Notes: a model not told the origin generated them from the sequence alone. DNA of 64,000 nt from Methylophaga nitratireducenticrescens (GCF_000260985.4 NC_017857.3:2365001-2429000), one strand, 5' to 3'. Numbered from the stretch's first letter, positions 31,702 to 41,650 are shown. Numbers and translations are program-made.

Positions 31702-32661
31702 CTAATGAGTACTTTCAATAAAACCACGAATGGTTGCAGCCAATTCACGTGGTTGAAATTTTGATACATAGGCATCTGATCCTACTCCCCGGCCCATTGC
31801 CTGATTGGCAACGGCTGTCAGGGAAGAATGCATAATGACCGGTAAATGCGCCAGGCGAGGATCCGCTTTGATTTTTTGTGTCAGTACATAGCCGTCCATC
31901 TCCGGCATTTCCACATCGGTTAACACCACTTGAATTTCCGTTGTAATGTTCCGGTTTTCCTGTTCACATTGGGTCGCCAGTTTATCGAGCATTTTCCATG
32001 CCAGTGCACCGTTCACTACGCCAACATGGCCAACACCCAACTTATCTAATGTCTGAGTAATCTGTTTACGAGCAACATTTGAATCATCGGCATATAACAC
32101 TTTGTATTTCTTGCCATTTTCAATTTTTTCAATGCCTTCAAACGCAGTTTCATCATAAAAGTCACCGGTATCGGCCAGTACTTTTTCCACGTCCATGATC
32201 ATGACCAGACGTTTATCCTGTAATTCAGCTACCGCGGTGACCAGCCCACCCAGTCGTTTGGAAATCAACGGAGGCGGTTCTTTAACCTGCTGCCAGCTTA
32301 AACGTTGGATAGTATCAACTGAAGTCACCAGAAAGCCCTGTACATGGGTGTTATACTCGGTGATCATCAGGATTTTTGGGGTTTCGTGAGATTTTAATTT
32401 ACAAAATTTTTGCAAATTAATTATAGGCACCATATCGCCACGCAGGCTTACAAAACCTTCAATGCCATCAGGCATTTCAGGGGCGCCGGTGATTTCAGGG
32501 ACATTAAGCACTTCACGAACTTTAAACACATTTATGCCGAACAATTCATTTCGTCCGGTATCATCATTGGTGCCAAGACTGAATAGCAACACTTCAAGGT
32601 GATTTGTGCCTGCTAGTTTGGTACGCTCATCAATCGAGTCAATAAAAGTTGCCATGTCCAT
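31702..32661 (-). CDS. cheV: chemotaxis protein CheV (CheW-receiver fusion)
   Basis: 319 residues. A CheW-like coupling domain (about 20-160) is joined to a response-regulator receiver domain (about 190-315). The phospho-acceptor Asp is in VVLTDVEMPEMDGY near residue 245, and the Lys in SKFQPREL is near the C-terminus. CheV couples chemoreceptors to CheA and adapts the signal. Three start codons are close together (GTG 32667, ATG 32661, ATG 32655), and the ribosome binding site does not decide between them. It stands alone, with no other che genes nearby. Confidence 0.93.
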   Translation of the reverse strand: MDMATFIDSIDERTKLAGTNHLEVLLFSLGTNDDTGRNELFGINVFKVREVLNVPEITGAPEMPDGIEGFVSLRGDMVPIINLQKFCKLKSHETPKILMITEYNTHVQGFLVTSVDTIQRLSWQQVKEPPPLISKRLGGLVTAVAELQDKRLVMIMDVEKVLADTGDFYDETAFEGIEKIENGKKYKVLYADDSNVARKQITQTLDKLGVGHVGVVNGALAWKMLDKLATQCEQENRNITTEIQVVLTDVEMPEMDGYVLTQKIKADPRLAHLPVIMHSSLTAVANQAMGRGVGSDAYVSKFQPRELAATIRGFIESTH

Positions 32662-32863
32662 TCTCACTGTGCAAAGGCTGATTTTCCGTTGGGCACACTA
32701 CGAATGTACCTGACACGGTATGTTAAGTTGCACAATATCGTAACCTTAAAACAGGTTCAATAGCATTAATAATCAGAATGTGGAAATGTGGAACGAGAAA
32801 GATTCACCTGAAAGGACCAATAGCAGTTAAAATGGTCTGGTGACAATAGAGAAAAATTCGGAA

Positions 32864-32951
32864 TGGTGCCCAGGGGGAGACTCGAACTCCCACGTACATA
32901 CGTACACTAGCACCTGAAGCTAGCGCGTCTACCAATTCCGCCACCTGGGCA
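32864..32951 (-). tRNA. tRNA-Leu (anticodon CAG)
   Basis: 85 nt plus an encoded CCA. The acceptor TGCCCAGG pairs with CCTGGGCA. The D arm holds GGTAGACG, the anticodon loop is TTCAGGT between CTAGC/GCTAG stems, a long variable arm marks a class II tRNA, and the T arm is GTTCGAGTC. Confidence 0.97.
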
Positions 32952-32962
32952 AGAAGACGCGC

Positions 32963-32991
32963 ATCATATAGATCGAGATAAAAACTGTCAA
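32963..32991 (-). promoter_or_regulatory. sigma-70 promoter of tRNA-Leu
   Basis: On the minus strand TTGACA (32986-32991) and TATGAT (32963-32968) are separated by 17 bp, near consensus, 12 bp upstream of the tRNA 5' end. The -35 box shares its first base with the A of the rnr start codon on the other strand. Confidence 0.8.
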
Positions 32992-35159
32992 TGACTGAAC
33001 AAAACATAACTGACCCTTTTGAGGGTCGTGAAGCCGAGAAATACGATAATCCCATCCCTAGCCGTGAATTTATTCTCGAGCTCCTCAAACAACACAAAGC
33101 CCCTGTTTCCCGGAAAAATCTTTCCAAACTTCTGGACATCAAAGGGGAAGAACAAACCGAGGCACTTCGTCGCCGTTTGCGCGCCATGGAGCGCGACGGA
33201 CAGATCCTGCGCAATCGCAAAAATGCTTACGGCATTGTCTCTAAAATGAATCTGGTCAGTGGCCGTGTGATGGGGCATCCCGATGGCTTTGGCTTCTTAA
33301 TACCTGACGAAGGCGGTGAGGATTTATTTCTCAGCGAACGTGAAATGCGGGTGGTTTTGCATGGTGATCGTGCATTAGCCCGCATCAGCGGCACCGACCG
33401 TCGTGGTCGAAGAGAAGGCGCGATTGTTGAAATAGTTAAGCGTGCCAATCAGACTGTGGTCGGTCGCTTGCAGGAAGATGCCGGCCTCTATTATTTAATC
33501 CCGCATAATCGCCGCATCAGTCAGGATATTATGATTCCTGTTCCCGACTTAATGGATGCCAAAGACGGCCAAATCGTCGAAGCGGAAATTACTGAACATC
33601 CAAATAAGCATCGCTCACCTTTAGGCAAAATCGTTAATGTATTAGGCGATCATATGGCGCCGGGTATGGAAATCGATATTGCACTTCGCAGTTTTGAACT
33701 ACCGCATGTCTGGTCTCCAAAAGCACTGGCTCAGGCTGAAAGTTTCGGTGAAACCATTCCTCAGGATGCTATTCATGATCGCCTGGACTTACGCGAGTTG
33801 CCGCTGGTCACAATAGATGGTTCAGATGCGCGTGACTTTGACGATGCGGTTTATGCTGAAAAACTGGACTCAGGTAATTGGCGTTTATGGGTAGCTATTG
33901 CTGACGTTTCCTATTACGTAAAACCTGAAGATAATCTTGATAAAGATGCCCAGGAACGCGGCACATCTGTGTACTTTCCAAGTCAGGTCATTCCAATGTT
34001 GCCTGAAGCATTATCCAATGGTTTATGTTCATTAAATCCAGAGGTTGATCGTTTATGCATGGCCTGCGAAATGATCATCAATCAGGACGGCGAAATTGAA
34101 TCCTATAAATTTCATCAAGCAGTAATGAACTCCAAGGCACGGCTGATTTACGAGCAAGTTGCCAGCATTCTACAAGAAAATGATAGCGAATTACGCAATC
34201 AATACGCCCATGTCCTTCCAGGACTGGAAACCATGTATGAATTGTTTCATGTCATGCTCAAAGCTCGCGAAAAACGTGGTGCAATTGATTTTGAAATGAC
34301 TGAAACGCAATTTATGTTTGATGAAAATCGGAAAATTTCATCAATCGAACCACGTCAACGTAATGATGCGCATCGATTAATTGAAGAATTCATGATTGCC
34401 GCCAACGTCGCAGCAGCAAAATATCTGCTTGCCAGCAAACTGCCGGTTTTATACCGGGTTCATGAAGTGCCATCGGTTGAAAAACTATCAGCCTTACGTG
34501 AATTTTTAGGCGAGTTAGGCTTGTTTTTAGGGGGTGGAGATGAGCCCGAACCCGGCCATTATGCCTCTTTATTGAAAACGGTCAGCAAACGCCCTGATGG
34601 TCATTTGTTACAGACAGTTATGTTACGCAGTATGAAACAAGCTGTTTATTCTCCTGATAATCTGGGTCATTTTGGTCTTGGCCTCGAAGCTTATGCCCAT
34701 TTCACGTCACCGATTCGCCGCTATCCGGATTTATTAGTTCATCGTGCGATCAAGCATGCTATTACTAAACAGAAAAAGGCTACCTGGCATTATTCGGAAG
34801 AAGCCATGGTGCAACTCGGCGAACATTGTTCAATGGCCAGCCGTAGAGCTGATGAGGCAACGCGGGATGTTGCTGACTGGCTCAAGTGTGAATATATGCG
34901 TGATCGTGTTGGTGAAGTTCATGAAGGTGTTATCAGTGGTGTGACTGGTTTTGGTTTATTCGTGGAACTGAGTGATATCTACATTGAAGGTCTGGTTCAT
35001 GTCACTGCACTGAAAAATGATTACTATCAGTTTGATGCCAGCGGCCATCGCTTAATGGGTGAAAGATCACGCAAATCCTATCGTTTGGGTGATTCCATTA
35101 AAGTTAAAGTGGTACGAGTCGATCTGGATGAAAAGAAAATCGACCTGGAACTGGCCTAA
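32991..35159 (+). CDS. rnr: ribonuclease R
   Basis: 722-residue 3'-5' exoribonuclease. An N-terminal winged helix (about 20-80), two cold-shock domains, the RNB catalytic domain with the Asp cluster in DGSDARDFDDAVYAE (near residue 283), and an S1 domain (about 640-720) appear in the family order. The protein ends just after the S1 domain, without the Lys/Arg-rich tail of the 813-residue E. coli enzyme. There is no good ribosome binding site before the ATG, but the MTEQNITDPFEGREAEKY start matches the family. Confidence 0.96.
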   Translation: MTEQNITDPFEGREAEKYDNPIPSREFILELLKQHKAPVSRKNLSKLLDIKGEEQTEALRRRLRAMERDGQILRNRKNAYGIVSKMNLVSGRVMGHPDGFGFLIPDEGGEDLFLSEREMRVVLHGDRALARISGTDRRGRREGAIVEIVKRANQTVVGRLQEDAGLYYLIPHNRRISQDIMIPVPDLMDAKDGQIVEAEITEHPNKHRSPLGKIVNVLGDHMAPGMEIDIALRSFELPHVWSPKALAQAESFGETIPQDAIHDRLDLRELPLVTIDGSDARDFDDAVYAEKLDSGNWRLWVAIADVSYYVKPEDNLDKDAQERGTSVYFPSQVIPMLPEALSNGLCSLNPEVDRLCMACEMIINQDGEIESYKFHQAVMNSKARLIYEQVASILQENDSELRNQYAHVLPGLETMYELFHVMLKAREKRGAIDFEMTETQFMFDENRKISSIEPRQRNDAHRLIEEFMIAANVAAAKYLLASKLPVLYRVHEVPSVEKLSALREFLGELGLFLGGGDEPEPGHYASLLKTVSKRPDGHLLQTVMLRSMKQAVYSPDNLGHFGLGLEAYAHFTSPIRRYPDLLVHRAIKHAITKQKKATWHYSEEAMVQLGEHCSMASRRADEATRDVADWLKCEYMRDRVGEVHEGVISGVTGFGLFVELSDIYIEGLVHVTALKNDYYQFDASGHRLMGERSRKSYRLGDSIKVKVVRVDLDEKKIDLELA

Positions 35160-35172
35160 AGCTGAATTTCCC

Positions 35173-35200
35173 TTGACCAGAAAAATAAAGGCAGTACAAT
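35173..35200 (+). promoter_or_regulatory. promoter upstream of tRNA-His
   Basis: TTGACC (35173-35178), a 16-bp spacer and TACAAT (35195-35200), 60 bp before the tRNA. Confidence 0.6.
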
Positions 35201-35260
35201 TGTCGACTTCCTGAAGGTCACCCAGCTAATTTCGAGTGGTTTTCTGAATAGATTTCTGTG

Positions 35261-35336
35261 GTGAGTGTAGCTCAGTTGGTAGAGTCCCGGATTGTGATTC
35301 CGGTTGTCGTGGGTTCGAGCCCCATCACTCACCCCA
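35261..35336 (+). tRNA. tRNA-His (anticodon GTG)
   Basis: Acceptor GTGAGTG pairs with CACTCAC, followed by C73 and CCA. The base at 35260 is G and can act as the extra G(-1) that pairs with C73, the identity mark of tRNA-His. Anticodon loop TTGTGAT. T arm GGTTCGAGCCC. Confidence 0.96.
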
Positions 35337-35417
35337 TTTTTTGAAATCGACTATTTACCTCGCGACATTGAAAGTAAATAACCGATTCGGCATTATCTTT
35401 TAACAGGTGATTCATGC

Positions 35418-35446
35418 TTGCATGACCCCTACACTGTTTGTATAAT
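35418..35446 (+). promoter_or_regulatory. promoter of tRNA-Thr
   Basis: TTGCAT (35418-35423) and a perfect TATAAT (35441-35446) with 17 bp between them end 12 bp before the tRNA 5' end. Confidence 0.75.
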
Positions 35447-35458
35447 GCGCCTCTTGTT

Positions 35459-35534
<76 letters not shown>

Positions 35535-35545
35535 TAAAAATCAAG

Positions 35546-35578
35546 GCCTCAGCACTTTTAAGTTCTGGGGCTTTTTTT
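35546..35578 (+). terminator. terminator after tRNA-Thr
   Basis: GCCTCAG pairs with CTGGGGC (one T-G pair) around a short loop and is followed by seven T residues. Confidence 0.75.
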
Positions 35579-35604
35579 ATGGGTCGTGGTGTTAAATGAT
35601 TGTA

Positions 35605-35763
35605 GGCCGCCCACATGAATTGCGATCTTCGGCCACATGAACGATCTGGGCTGATTAGTCAGCAACAGGCTTAATCTCGCCTCGCTGGGCCAAACGTCTA
35701 AGCAGAACCTTTGCCATCCTCTCAGGCTGACTGCCTGCTAACTTAACCTGAGCTGCGCATAAG
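35605..35763 (-). mobile_element. probable insertion-sequence end with a coding remnant
   Basis: Two spaced direct repeats, near-identical around GGCC-CACATGAA and ending in GATC, occur at 35605-35627 and 35631-35646. Repeated blocks at a terminus are typical of IS21-family ends. On the minus strand next to them, a frame with no start reads AGSQPERMAKVLLRRLAQRG and stops at 35655, like the C-terminus of a lost gene. The rest of the element is absent, so this is a relic. It lies beside a tRNA gene. The family assignment is tentative. Confidence 0.4.
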
Positions 35764-35793
35764 AAAGGAGCGCTTATGCAGATCTGAGGTTAA

Positions 35794-37374
35794 TTATGAA
35801 TTAGTTTGTTTTGCCCAGAATTGAGCAGCCAAGGATTCAAAATTTGTTGTTAAGGCCATCATGTGAGAGCTGATGGAAACAGTATTATCTGCTTCCCTAA
35901 CATTATTTCCTGAAGAGTCTCTTATATTATGAATACTCTTACTTATTTCTTCAGCCACTGCACTCTGCTGCTCAACTGCAGAAGCAATTTGTGTGGTCAT
36001 TTCGTTGATTTTCTGGATGACATCAAGAATATTTGCAAAGGAGCTGACTGTGTTCTGATTATGACCAACACAAGCATCCGCCTGCTTCAAACCATCACTC
36101 ATCGCCTGAACAGCTGTAGCAGAATTATTTTGCAGTTTCTCCACCATTACACGAATCTCTTCAGTAGAAGTACGGGTTCTACTGGCAAGGGACCTAACCT
36201 CATCAGCAACCACAGCAAACCCACGTCCTGCATCACCCGCTCTGGCTGCTTCAATTGCAGCGTTTAAAGCCAGTAAGTTGGTTTGTTCAGAAATTTCGTT
36301 GATTACATCCAGCACGATAGCGATATCGTTACTACTTTTTTCAAGGGCTTTGATCGTTTCTGATGCCTGCTCAACATCACCTTGTAATACCTGCATCAAA
36401 TCGACACTGACCTGTACAAGCTTCTTGCCCTTCTCTACCTCTTCAACCCCATTATTGGCAATTAATGTACTGTTTTGAGCATTTCGGGAAACTTCCAGAA
36501 TGCTCGCCGACATTTCATTTATTGCAGCTGCAATTTGTTCAGTTTCATTAAACTGTTGCTCGGCATACACCTTTGAAGCTTTAATTGCACCGCCCAATAT
36601 AAAAGTATTAGACTCCATTGTTGCAGCACTATCCGCAACACGCCCTATTAGCCCTGCCGTTTCAGATTCTAAAAATTTCATTGCCAATGCAATATCACCA
36701 AGCTCATCTCGTCGCCCGCTATAGACATACCTCGCAACTGGATCCTTTATAATCCGTCTTGCATCAATAACAAGTTCTTTCAAAGGATTTAGCAGGATGT
36801 AAATCCCTCCCAATACAACACTGATACACAACAGCGAGATAATCATAACGGATAACCAGTTATGAAGGGCTAAACTTGCCACCAGTTGAATAATCATCAT
36901 GAGTGCTGATAACCCAGCTATTTTGAAGATTATTGAGAGAGAGCTGTTCAGTTCAACCGCTTTTTTTCCTTTACCCAACTTTTCATAAAGTGCTGCAGCA
37001 CGATCAACATATTCTCTTTTGGGCTTTCTTCTTATTGATTGATATTCTCGTGTTCCATCATCTTTGGTTCTCGGTGTCACATAAGCATCAACCCAGTAGT
37101 GGTTGCCGTTTTTGCAACGATTTTTAACTATGCCCATCCAGGATTTATCAGATTTAACTTCCTCCCACAAAGTGGAAAATGCTGCAGGAGGCATATCTGG
37201 ATGCCTTACTACATTATGGTTTTTACCTACAAGCTCATTTTCAGCAAACCCACTTATATCAACAAAGTCCTGATTGACATAAGTAATAATTCCCTTGCTA
37301 TTTGTGATGGTAAATATGTTTGCATCGCTTTTGTATGCTTCTTCAATTTGCGTAACCGGTTTGTTTATCTTCAT
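35794..37374 (-). CDS. PAS-domain methyl-accepting chemotaxis protein (Aer-like)
   Basis: 526 residues. An N-terminal PAS domain (about 15-120, with [16 protein letters not shown] and [14 protein letters not shown]) is followed by two close membrane helices (about 148-200). A short HAMP-like linker leads to a methyl-accepting signalling domain with the hairpin tip [20 protein letters not shown] and [15 protein letters not shown]. There is no large periplasmic domain. As in Aer, the signal is probably redox or energy state read inside the cell. It is the only receptor in the window, and cheV is 3 kb away. Confidence 0.93.
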   Translation of the reverse strand: MKINKPVTQIEEAYKSDANIFTITNSKGIITYVNQDFVDISGFAENELVGKNHNVVRHPDMPPAAFSTLWEEVKSDKSWMGIVKNRCKNGNHYWVDAYVTPRTKDDGTREYQSIRRKPKREYVDRAAALYEKLGKGKKAVELNSSLSIIFKIAGLSALMMIIQLVASLALHNWLSVMIISLLCISVVLGGIYILLNPLKELVIDARRIIKDPVARYVYSGRRDELGDIALAMKFLESETAGLIGRVADSAATMESNTFILGGAIKASKVYAEQQFNETEQIAAAINEMSASILEVSRNAQNSTLIANNGVEEVEKGKKLVQVSVDLMQVLQGDVEQASETIKALEKSSNDIAIVLDVINEISEQTNLLALNAAIEAARAGDAGRGFAVVADEVRSLASRTRTSTEEIRVMVEKLQNNSATAVQAMSDGLKQADACVGHNQNTVSSFANILDVIQKINEMTTQIASAVEQQSAVAEEISKSIHNIRDSSGNNVREADNTVSISSHMMALTTNFESLAAQFWAKQTNS

Positions 37375-37469
37375 AAACTACTATAACGTCCTTGAGGGCG
37401 GGAATTGATGTAAAGAATCTTACAAGGCTCTTTTTGTTTAAACAATAGTGAGCTACATGGATGTCTCTC

Positions 37470-37545
37470 ACAAACGGCTCTAATCGAGTCTTGATTTGGG
37501 CTTTTCAGTCACAACAGCAACGACGATGAAAGATCAAACCGACCA
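37470..37545. repeat. degenerate copy of a dispersed palindromic repeat; gdhA upstream region
   Basis: The 466-bp stretch 37375-37840 holds no gene. Within it the segment CAGTCACAACAGC-ACGACGATGAAAGATCAA (from 37506) resembles the repeats at 39630-39690, 42520-42560 and 42787-42828. A preceding ACAAACGGCTC is shared with the 39.6-kb copy. Apart from the gdhA promoter nothing else was recognised. Confidence 0.5.
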
Positions 37546-37777
37546 CAGGTTCATGTAGGACACATAGACCCGCGTGTTGACATATGATGGAATAATGCTG
37601 GGGGTGCGGCACCGTACGTGGTTGCAAGTGATACAATTTCAGCCTCAAATCAAACTAGCATTCATAATGACTTTAAAAAACTAGATACCGCTATATCACT
37701 TACAACATCATAGTGTTCGATTCATCCAACAAAATTTGACGATAACGCTAATAAAATAGCTTGTTATCTCTGAGAAA

Positions 37778-37805
37778 TTGATTGGCTTCTGTTAGATTGT
37801 ATATA
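37778..37805 (+). promoter_or_regulatory. candidate gdhA promoter
   Basis: TTGATT (37778-37783) and TATATA (37800-37805) with a 16-bp spacer lie about 35 bp before the gdhA start. An AAAGAGG ribosome binding site follows. Confidence 0.45.
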
Positions 37806-37840
37806 CGAGTGTCAATTGAATAATAAACAAAGAGGTTTAA

Positions 37841-39193
37841 ATGTCTTATATTGAGACAACCCTGAGAAATCTGCAACGCAGCAGCCCATGCCAACCTGAA
37901 TTTTATCAAGCAACTGAAGAAATTCTGCAATCCATCTATCCACTGCTCGATAAAAATCCGCACTATCTGCAACAGAATATTGTAGAGCGCATTGTTGAAC
38001 CGGAACGACAGATCATGTTCAGAGTTGTCTGGCAGGATGATGAAGGTAAGGTGCAGGTCAACAAGGGATACCGTGTTCAGTTCAGCTCAACCCTGGGACC
38101 CTATAAAGGTGGTATTCGTTTTCATCCTTCCGTCAATGCCAGCACAATCAAATTTCTCGGATTTGAACAGATTTTTAAAAATGCATTAACCGGCTTATCG
38201 CTTGGTGGCGGTAAGGGTGGCTCAGACTTTGATCCCAAAAACCGTTCTGATAATGAAGTAATGCGTTTCTGCCAGGCGTTTATGACTGAGTTATACCGAC
38301 ATATTGGTGCAACTATTGACGTACCGGCAGGAGATATTGGAGTAAGTCAGCGTGAGATTGGTTACCTTTTTGGTCAATACAAACGCTTGAATCGCCATTT
38401 TGAAGGTGTCCTGACCGGAAAAGCACTTAATTGGGGGGGCTCGCTGGTTCGGCCTGAGGCGACAGGATACGGTCTTGTCTACTTTACCGAGAATATGCTG
38501 CAAGCAAATGATGACTGCCTTGATAGCAAAAAATGTCTGGTTTCAGGTGCGGGCAATGTGGCTATTCATACTATTGAAAAATTGTATCAATGTGGAGCTT
38601 TGCCAATAACATGCTCTGATAGTACGGGTACGATTCATCACGCCAAAGGTATTGATTTAATTCTGCTTAGAGAATTGAAAGAAGAGCGACGTGGCTCCTT
38701 AATTGAGTATCTGGATTCGCATCCCGATGCTGAGTTTATACCGCGCAAAAATTATCCAAACGATGGCCATGCCGTCTGGCGCATTAAAGCTGAGGCGGCT
38801 TTCCCGTGTGCAACACAAAATGAACTCTCAGAAGCGGATGCGAAGGCTCTGTGCCAGAATGGTATTACCTGTATTGTAGAAGGTGCCAATATGCCTTGCA
38901 CAGCTGAAGCACAAGCACTGATTCTCGCGGCTGGAATTCATTATGCTCCTTCCAAAGCGGCTAATGCCGGTGGCGTGGCTACAAGTCAACTGGAAATGGC
39001 CCAAAACGCCGGTATGATCCAATGGTCTTTTGCTGAAGTCGATCAACGCTTGCAAACGGTTATGAAAGATATTTATCAACGTTGCGCAGAGACAGCGATT
39101 GAATTTCATCAACCGTCTAATCTAATGCTAGGTGCCAATATAGCTGGATTTCGTAAAGTTGCGGATGCCATGCTGGAACAAGGATTGGTTTAA
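37841..39193 (+). CDS. gdhA: NADP-specific glutamate dehydrogenase
   Basis: 450-residue hexameric-type enzyme that aminates 2-oxoglutarate with ammonia. The active-site segment is GPYKGGIRFHP near residue 88, followed by LTGLSLGGGKGGSDFDPKNR with the catalytic Lys near 125. The dinucleotide-binding fold includes SGAGNVAIHTIEKL near 238. The final region AGGVATSQLEMAQNAG is typical. It is a monocistronic gene preceded by an AGAGG site. Biosynthetic ammonia assimilation is the probable role. Confidence 0.97.
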   Translation: MSYIETTLRNLQRSSPCQPEFYQATEEILQSIYPLLDKNPHYLQQNIVERIVEPERQIMFRVVWQDDEGKVQVNKGYRVQFSSTLGPYKGGIRFHPSVNASTIKFLGFEQIFKNALTGLSLGGGKGGSDFDPKNRSDNEVMRFCQAFMTELYRHIGATIDVPAGDIGVSQREIGYLFGQYKRLNRHFEGVLTGKALNWGGSLVRPEATGYGLVYFTENMLQANDDCLDSKKCLVSGAGNVAIHTIEKLYQCGALPITCSDSTGTIHHAKGIDLILLRELKEERRGSLIEYLDSHPDAEFIPRKNYPNDGHAVWRIKAEAAFPCATQNELSEADAKALCQNGITCIVEGANMPCTAEAQALILAAGIHYAPSKAANAGGVATSQLEMAQNAGMIQWSFAEVDQRLQTVMKDIYQRCAETAIEFHQPSNLMLGANIAGFRKVADAMLEQGLV

Positions 39194-39339
39194 CAACACT
39201 GGCGCTTAGTAATAAGACCCTATTTTATGGATAACCTTGAAAGACAATTATGGGATAACCGCGGGCATAATATTCGCATCATTACCCCTGACATTTCCCA
39301 CCTAAGTTAAGTAGACACGGTCGAGTGAAAAATAATCTT

Positions 39340-39582
39340 TCAGCAACAAAGCCCTATTCCTAATGCGGTGATTGAAAGCCTGAGCAACCGGTTCGAATTC
39401 GATACAAAAAAGCCTTCAAGTGTCATTTGATGTTCAGCTTTGTTGTAGATACGAACGTTTTGATACATCAGTCTGGATAGCGTTTGCCAGCGTTCGTCGG
39501 TTAATATGAGTCTTTGCAGAGTTGTTAAACGTAAACGTTGTTTGTGGTAAAGCATATTATACTGAGTCACCATGCTGCTCAA
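39340..39582 (-). pseudogene. degenerate IS5-family transposase fragment
   Basis: The N-terminal half reads LILTDERWQTLSRLM and MTLEG, as in IS5-group transposases whose next words are an YRxRTG motif. That motif is present here as YRIRTGCSG, but in another frame, after a shift within the T run near 39405. The rest of the transposase is missing, so this is a relic. Most of the 558-bp gap 39194-39751 is explained by this fragment and the repeat at 39630. Confidence 0.5.
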
Positions 39583-39629
39583 TATTTAACCCACTACAGC
39601 TCAACAGCCCCTAAAGAGACATGATGGAT

Positions 39630-39690
39630 AGCACAAACGGAGCTTCTCACCATTTCAGTCACAGCAGGCGGCATGAAAGATTGGGCAGCC
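39630..39690. repeat. dispersed palindromic repeat copy
   Basis: CACAAACGGAGC followed by TTTCAGTCACAGCAGGCGG and CATGAAAGAT matches the repeat family seen at 37.5 and 42.5-42.8 kb with several differences. Confidence 0.5.
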
Positions 39691-39751
39691 ACTGGCTGAA
39701 ACAGACAGGTCAAGTAATTCAGCAAAGTTAATTGATAACGCCATGCTCAGC

Positions 39752-41503
39752 TTAAGGCAAGCGCCAGACCTTGATTTTCTGCCCGGTTTTAAAGCCAAAC
39801 AGTCTATTGCCACCGACAGCTACGGCAATATGTTGTTTACCATTAATACTGTAGGTGATAGGTGGAGCATTCACTCCCGCCTCGGTTTTACCACTCCAGC
39901 GTTTTTCTCCCGAATCAGCGTCAAAGGCCATTAATTCGCCACGCCCCTCTCCTGTGAATACCAGCCCACTGGCTGTACTCAATACGCCACCAATCAATGG
40001 ATTTTCAGTTTTAACCTGCCAGACTATTTCACCATTATCCAAATCAATGGCTGTTAATAAACCATGCTTTTCAGGCGTATTTAACGGTGACATTGAAGAA
40101 TATCGTATCGCTGCTTCCCCATTCCTGGCGGGCTGTTGGTGTAATTTATATTCCACCGGCCAATGAATAGCAGCAATAAACACCAAACGTCTGCGAGCAT
40201 CTACCGAAACGGGAGACCAGTTTGCCCCTCCCATTACACCCGGATAAATAATCGTGCCTTCACTGGTAGGAAGTTCAAACATATTTTTTTGTGGGACAAA
40301 GGCTTCACTTTTATAAAGAAACTTTCCATTACGTCTGTCATGCACATAAAACCAACCCGTTTTACCGGCTTGCCCAATTGCCGGTATCGGCTTTCCTTTG
40401 ATCGTAATTTCAAACAATACTGGCGGACTGGCCACATCATATCCCCAGCTATCATGTGGGACTTGCTGGTAATGCCAGCGATAATCACCACTGTTGGCAT
40501 CAAGGGCAAGCAATGAACTGCTATAGAGATTATCCCCTGGCCTGGATGAACCTTCCATTTGTGGTGATGGATTACCAGTCCCAAAATGCAGAATTCCGGT
40601 ATAAGGATCGATAACTGGGGTACTCCACGCTGAAGCACCACCATAACGCCATGCATCACTATATTTTTCTAAAGAGGCTCTTTCTTTGGCAATGTCACGA
40701 GGCAACTCAACACCATCAGCGGTTTTAGTTACAAAATCACCTTCCCAGTTCTTAGACTTTATGGTATCAAACTGCCATTTTTGTTTGCCGGTTTTCATAT
40801 CATAGCCTGCCATAAAACCACGACGGCCATATTTTCCAGCAATTCCGACGACAGCCCCCAAGGGTGAATCAGAATCCGTAGCGTCAAGATGTAATCCATA
40901 CCCCACACCGGTAATACCTATAATGACGGTATCCTGATAAATCATCGGTGCCATGTTGATACCCGCCCCCGACGTACCTGAAACACTGCCAAGTTCAGAA
41001 TCATCCAAGCGACTAACCTCTTCACGGATACCAGTATTGTCACCAACAACCCGATTATCCCAACGTTTTTCACCTGTTTTAGCATCCAATGCAATCAACC
41101 TGGCATCAATAGTACCAGTGAAAACCATGCCATTTGAAACTGCCACGCCGCGATTCGCCGGGCCACAGCAAATGGGATAATCTTCATCTAAATCATGTTC
41201 ATAGCGCCACAATTGTTTTCCACTTGCAGCGTCAAGTGCGACTACATCGTTAAACGGTAACGAAACATACATCACCCCATCCTGAACCACGGGCGTCGCC
41301 TGAAAAGTAGCATTTATACCCGTATCAAATTCCCATGCCTCAACCAGGCCTGAAACATTATTTTTAGTAATTTGTGTCAGTTTACTGTGACGCTGATGCA
41401 GGTTATCACCACCATAAACCGGCCATTCAATCTCTGTGGCTGAAACAGGGAAAGACAATACTGTCAGCAATCCTCCCATCCAGATGATGTCTTTTAAATG
41501 CAT
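39752..41503 (-). CDS. secreted PQQ-dependent (quinoprotein) dehydrogenase
   Basis: 583 residues with a signal peptide ending at VSA near residue 22, so periplasmic. The eight-bladed quinoprotein propeller shows repeated W-docking motifs (DAASGKQLWRYEH, DAKTGEKRWDNRV, DMKTGKQKWQFD, DANSGDYRWHYQ). Adjacent cysteines in YPICCGPANRG (near residue 115) match the disulfide ring over PQQ in alcohol dehydrogenases. RPGDN near 320 lies in the active-site Asp region. There is no cytochrome c domain. It oxidises an alcohol or similar substrate, and the sequence does not tell which. No PQQ synthesis genes are in the window. Confidence 0.92.
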   Translation of the reverse strand: MHLKDIIWMGGLLTVLSFPVSATEIEWPVYGGDNLHQRHSKLTQITKNNVSGLVEAWEFDTGINATFQATPVVQDGVMYVSLPFNDVVALDAASGKQLWRYEHDLDEDYPICCGPANRGVAVSNGMVFTGTIDARLIALDAKTGEKRWDNRVVGDNTGIREEVSRLDDSELGSVSGTSGAGINMAPMIYQDTVIIGITGVGYGLHLDATDSDSPLGAVVGIAGKYGRRGFMAGYDMKTGKQKWQFDTIKSKNWEGDFVTKTADGVELPRDIAKERASLEKYSDAWRYGGASAWSTPVIDPYTGILHFGTGNPSPQMEGSSRPGDNLYSSSLLALDANSGDYRWHYQQVPHDSWGYDVASPPVLFEITIKGKPIPAIGQAGKTGWFYVHDRRNGKFLYKSEAFVPQKNMFELPTSEGTIIYPGVMGGANWSPVSVDARRRLVFIAAIHWPVEYKLHQQPARNGEAAIRYSSMSPLNTPEKHGLLTAIDLDNGEIVWQVKTENPLIGGVLSTASGLVFTGEGRGELMAFDADSGEKRWSGKTEAGVNAPPITYSINGKQHIAVAVGGNRLFGFKTGQKIKVWRLP

Positions 41504-41636
41504 GGTTCTCTCTCTTGATTATTCTTGATGATGTTAACAATTACGATCTTACTCTGTTTACTTGAGTTGCTGATCCCGTTCAATACCAAGAACAATACCT
41601 CAACAGCAAATACGTTTTCACCCTGAAAGCAAGTTT

Positions 41637-41650
41637 TTGACTTAGGTCAT
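41637..41650. promoter_or_regulatory. candidate FNR/DNR-type binding site
   Basis: TTGACTTAGGTCAT has the TTGA(C/T)-N4-(A/G)TCAA layout with one mismatch, 134 bp upstream of the quinoprotein dehydrogenase start. It lies in the 304-bp gap 41504-41807, where nothing else was recognised. On chance alone such sites are not rare. Confidence 0.3.
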
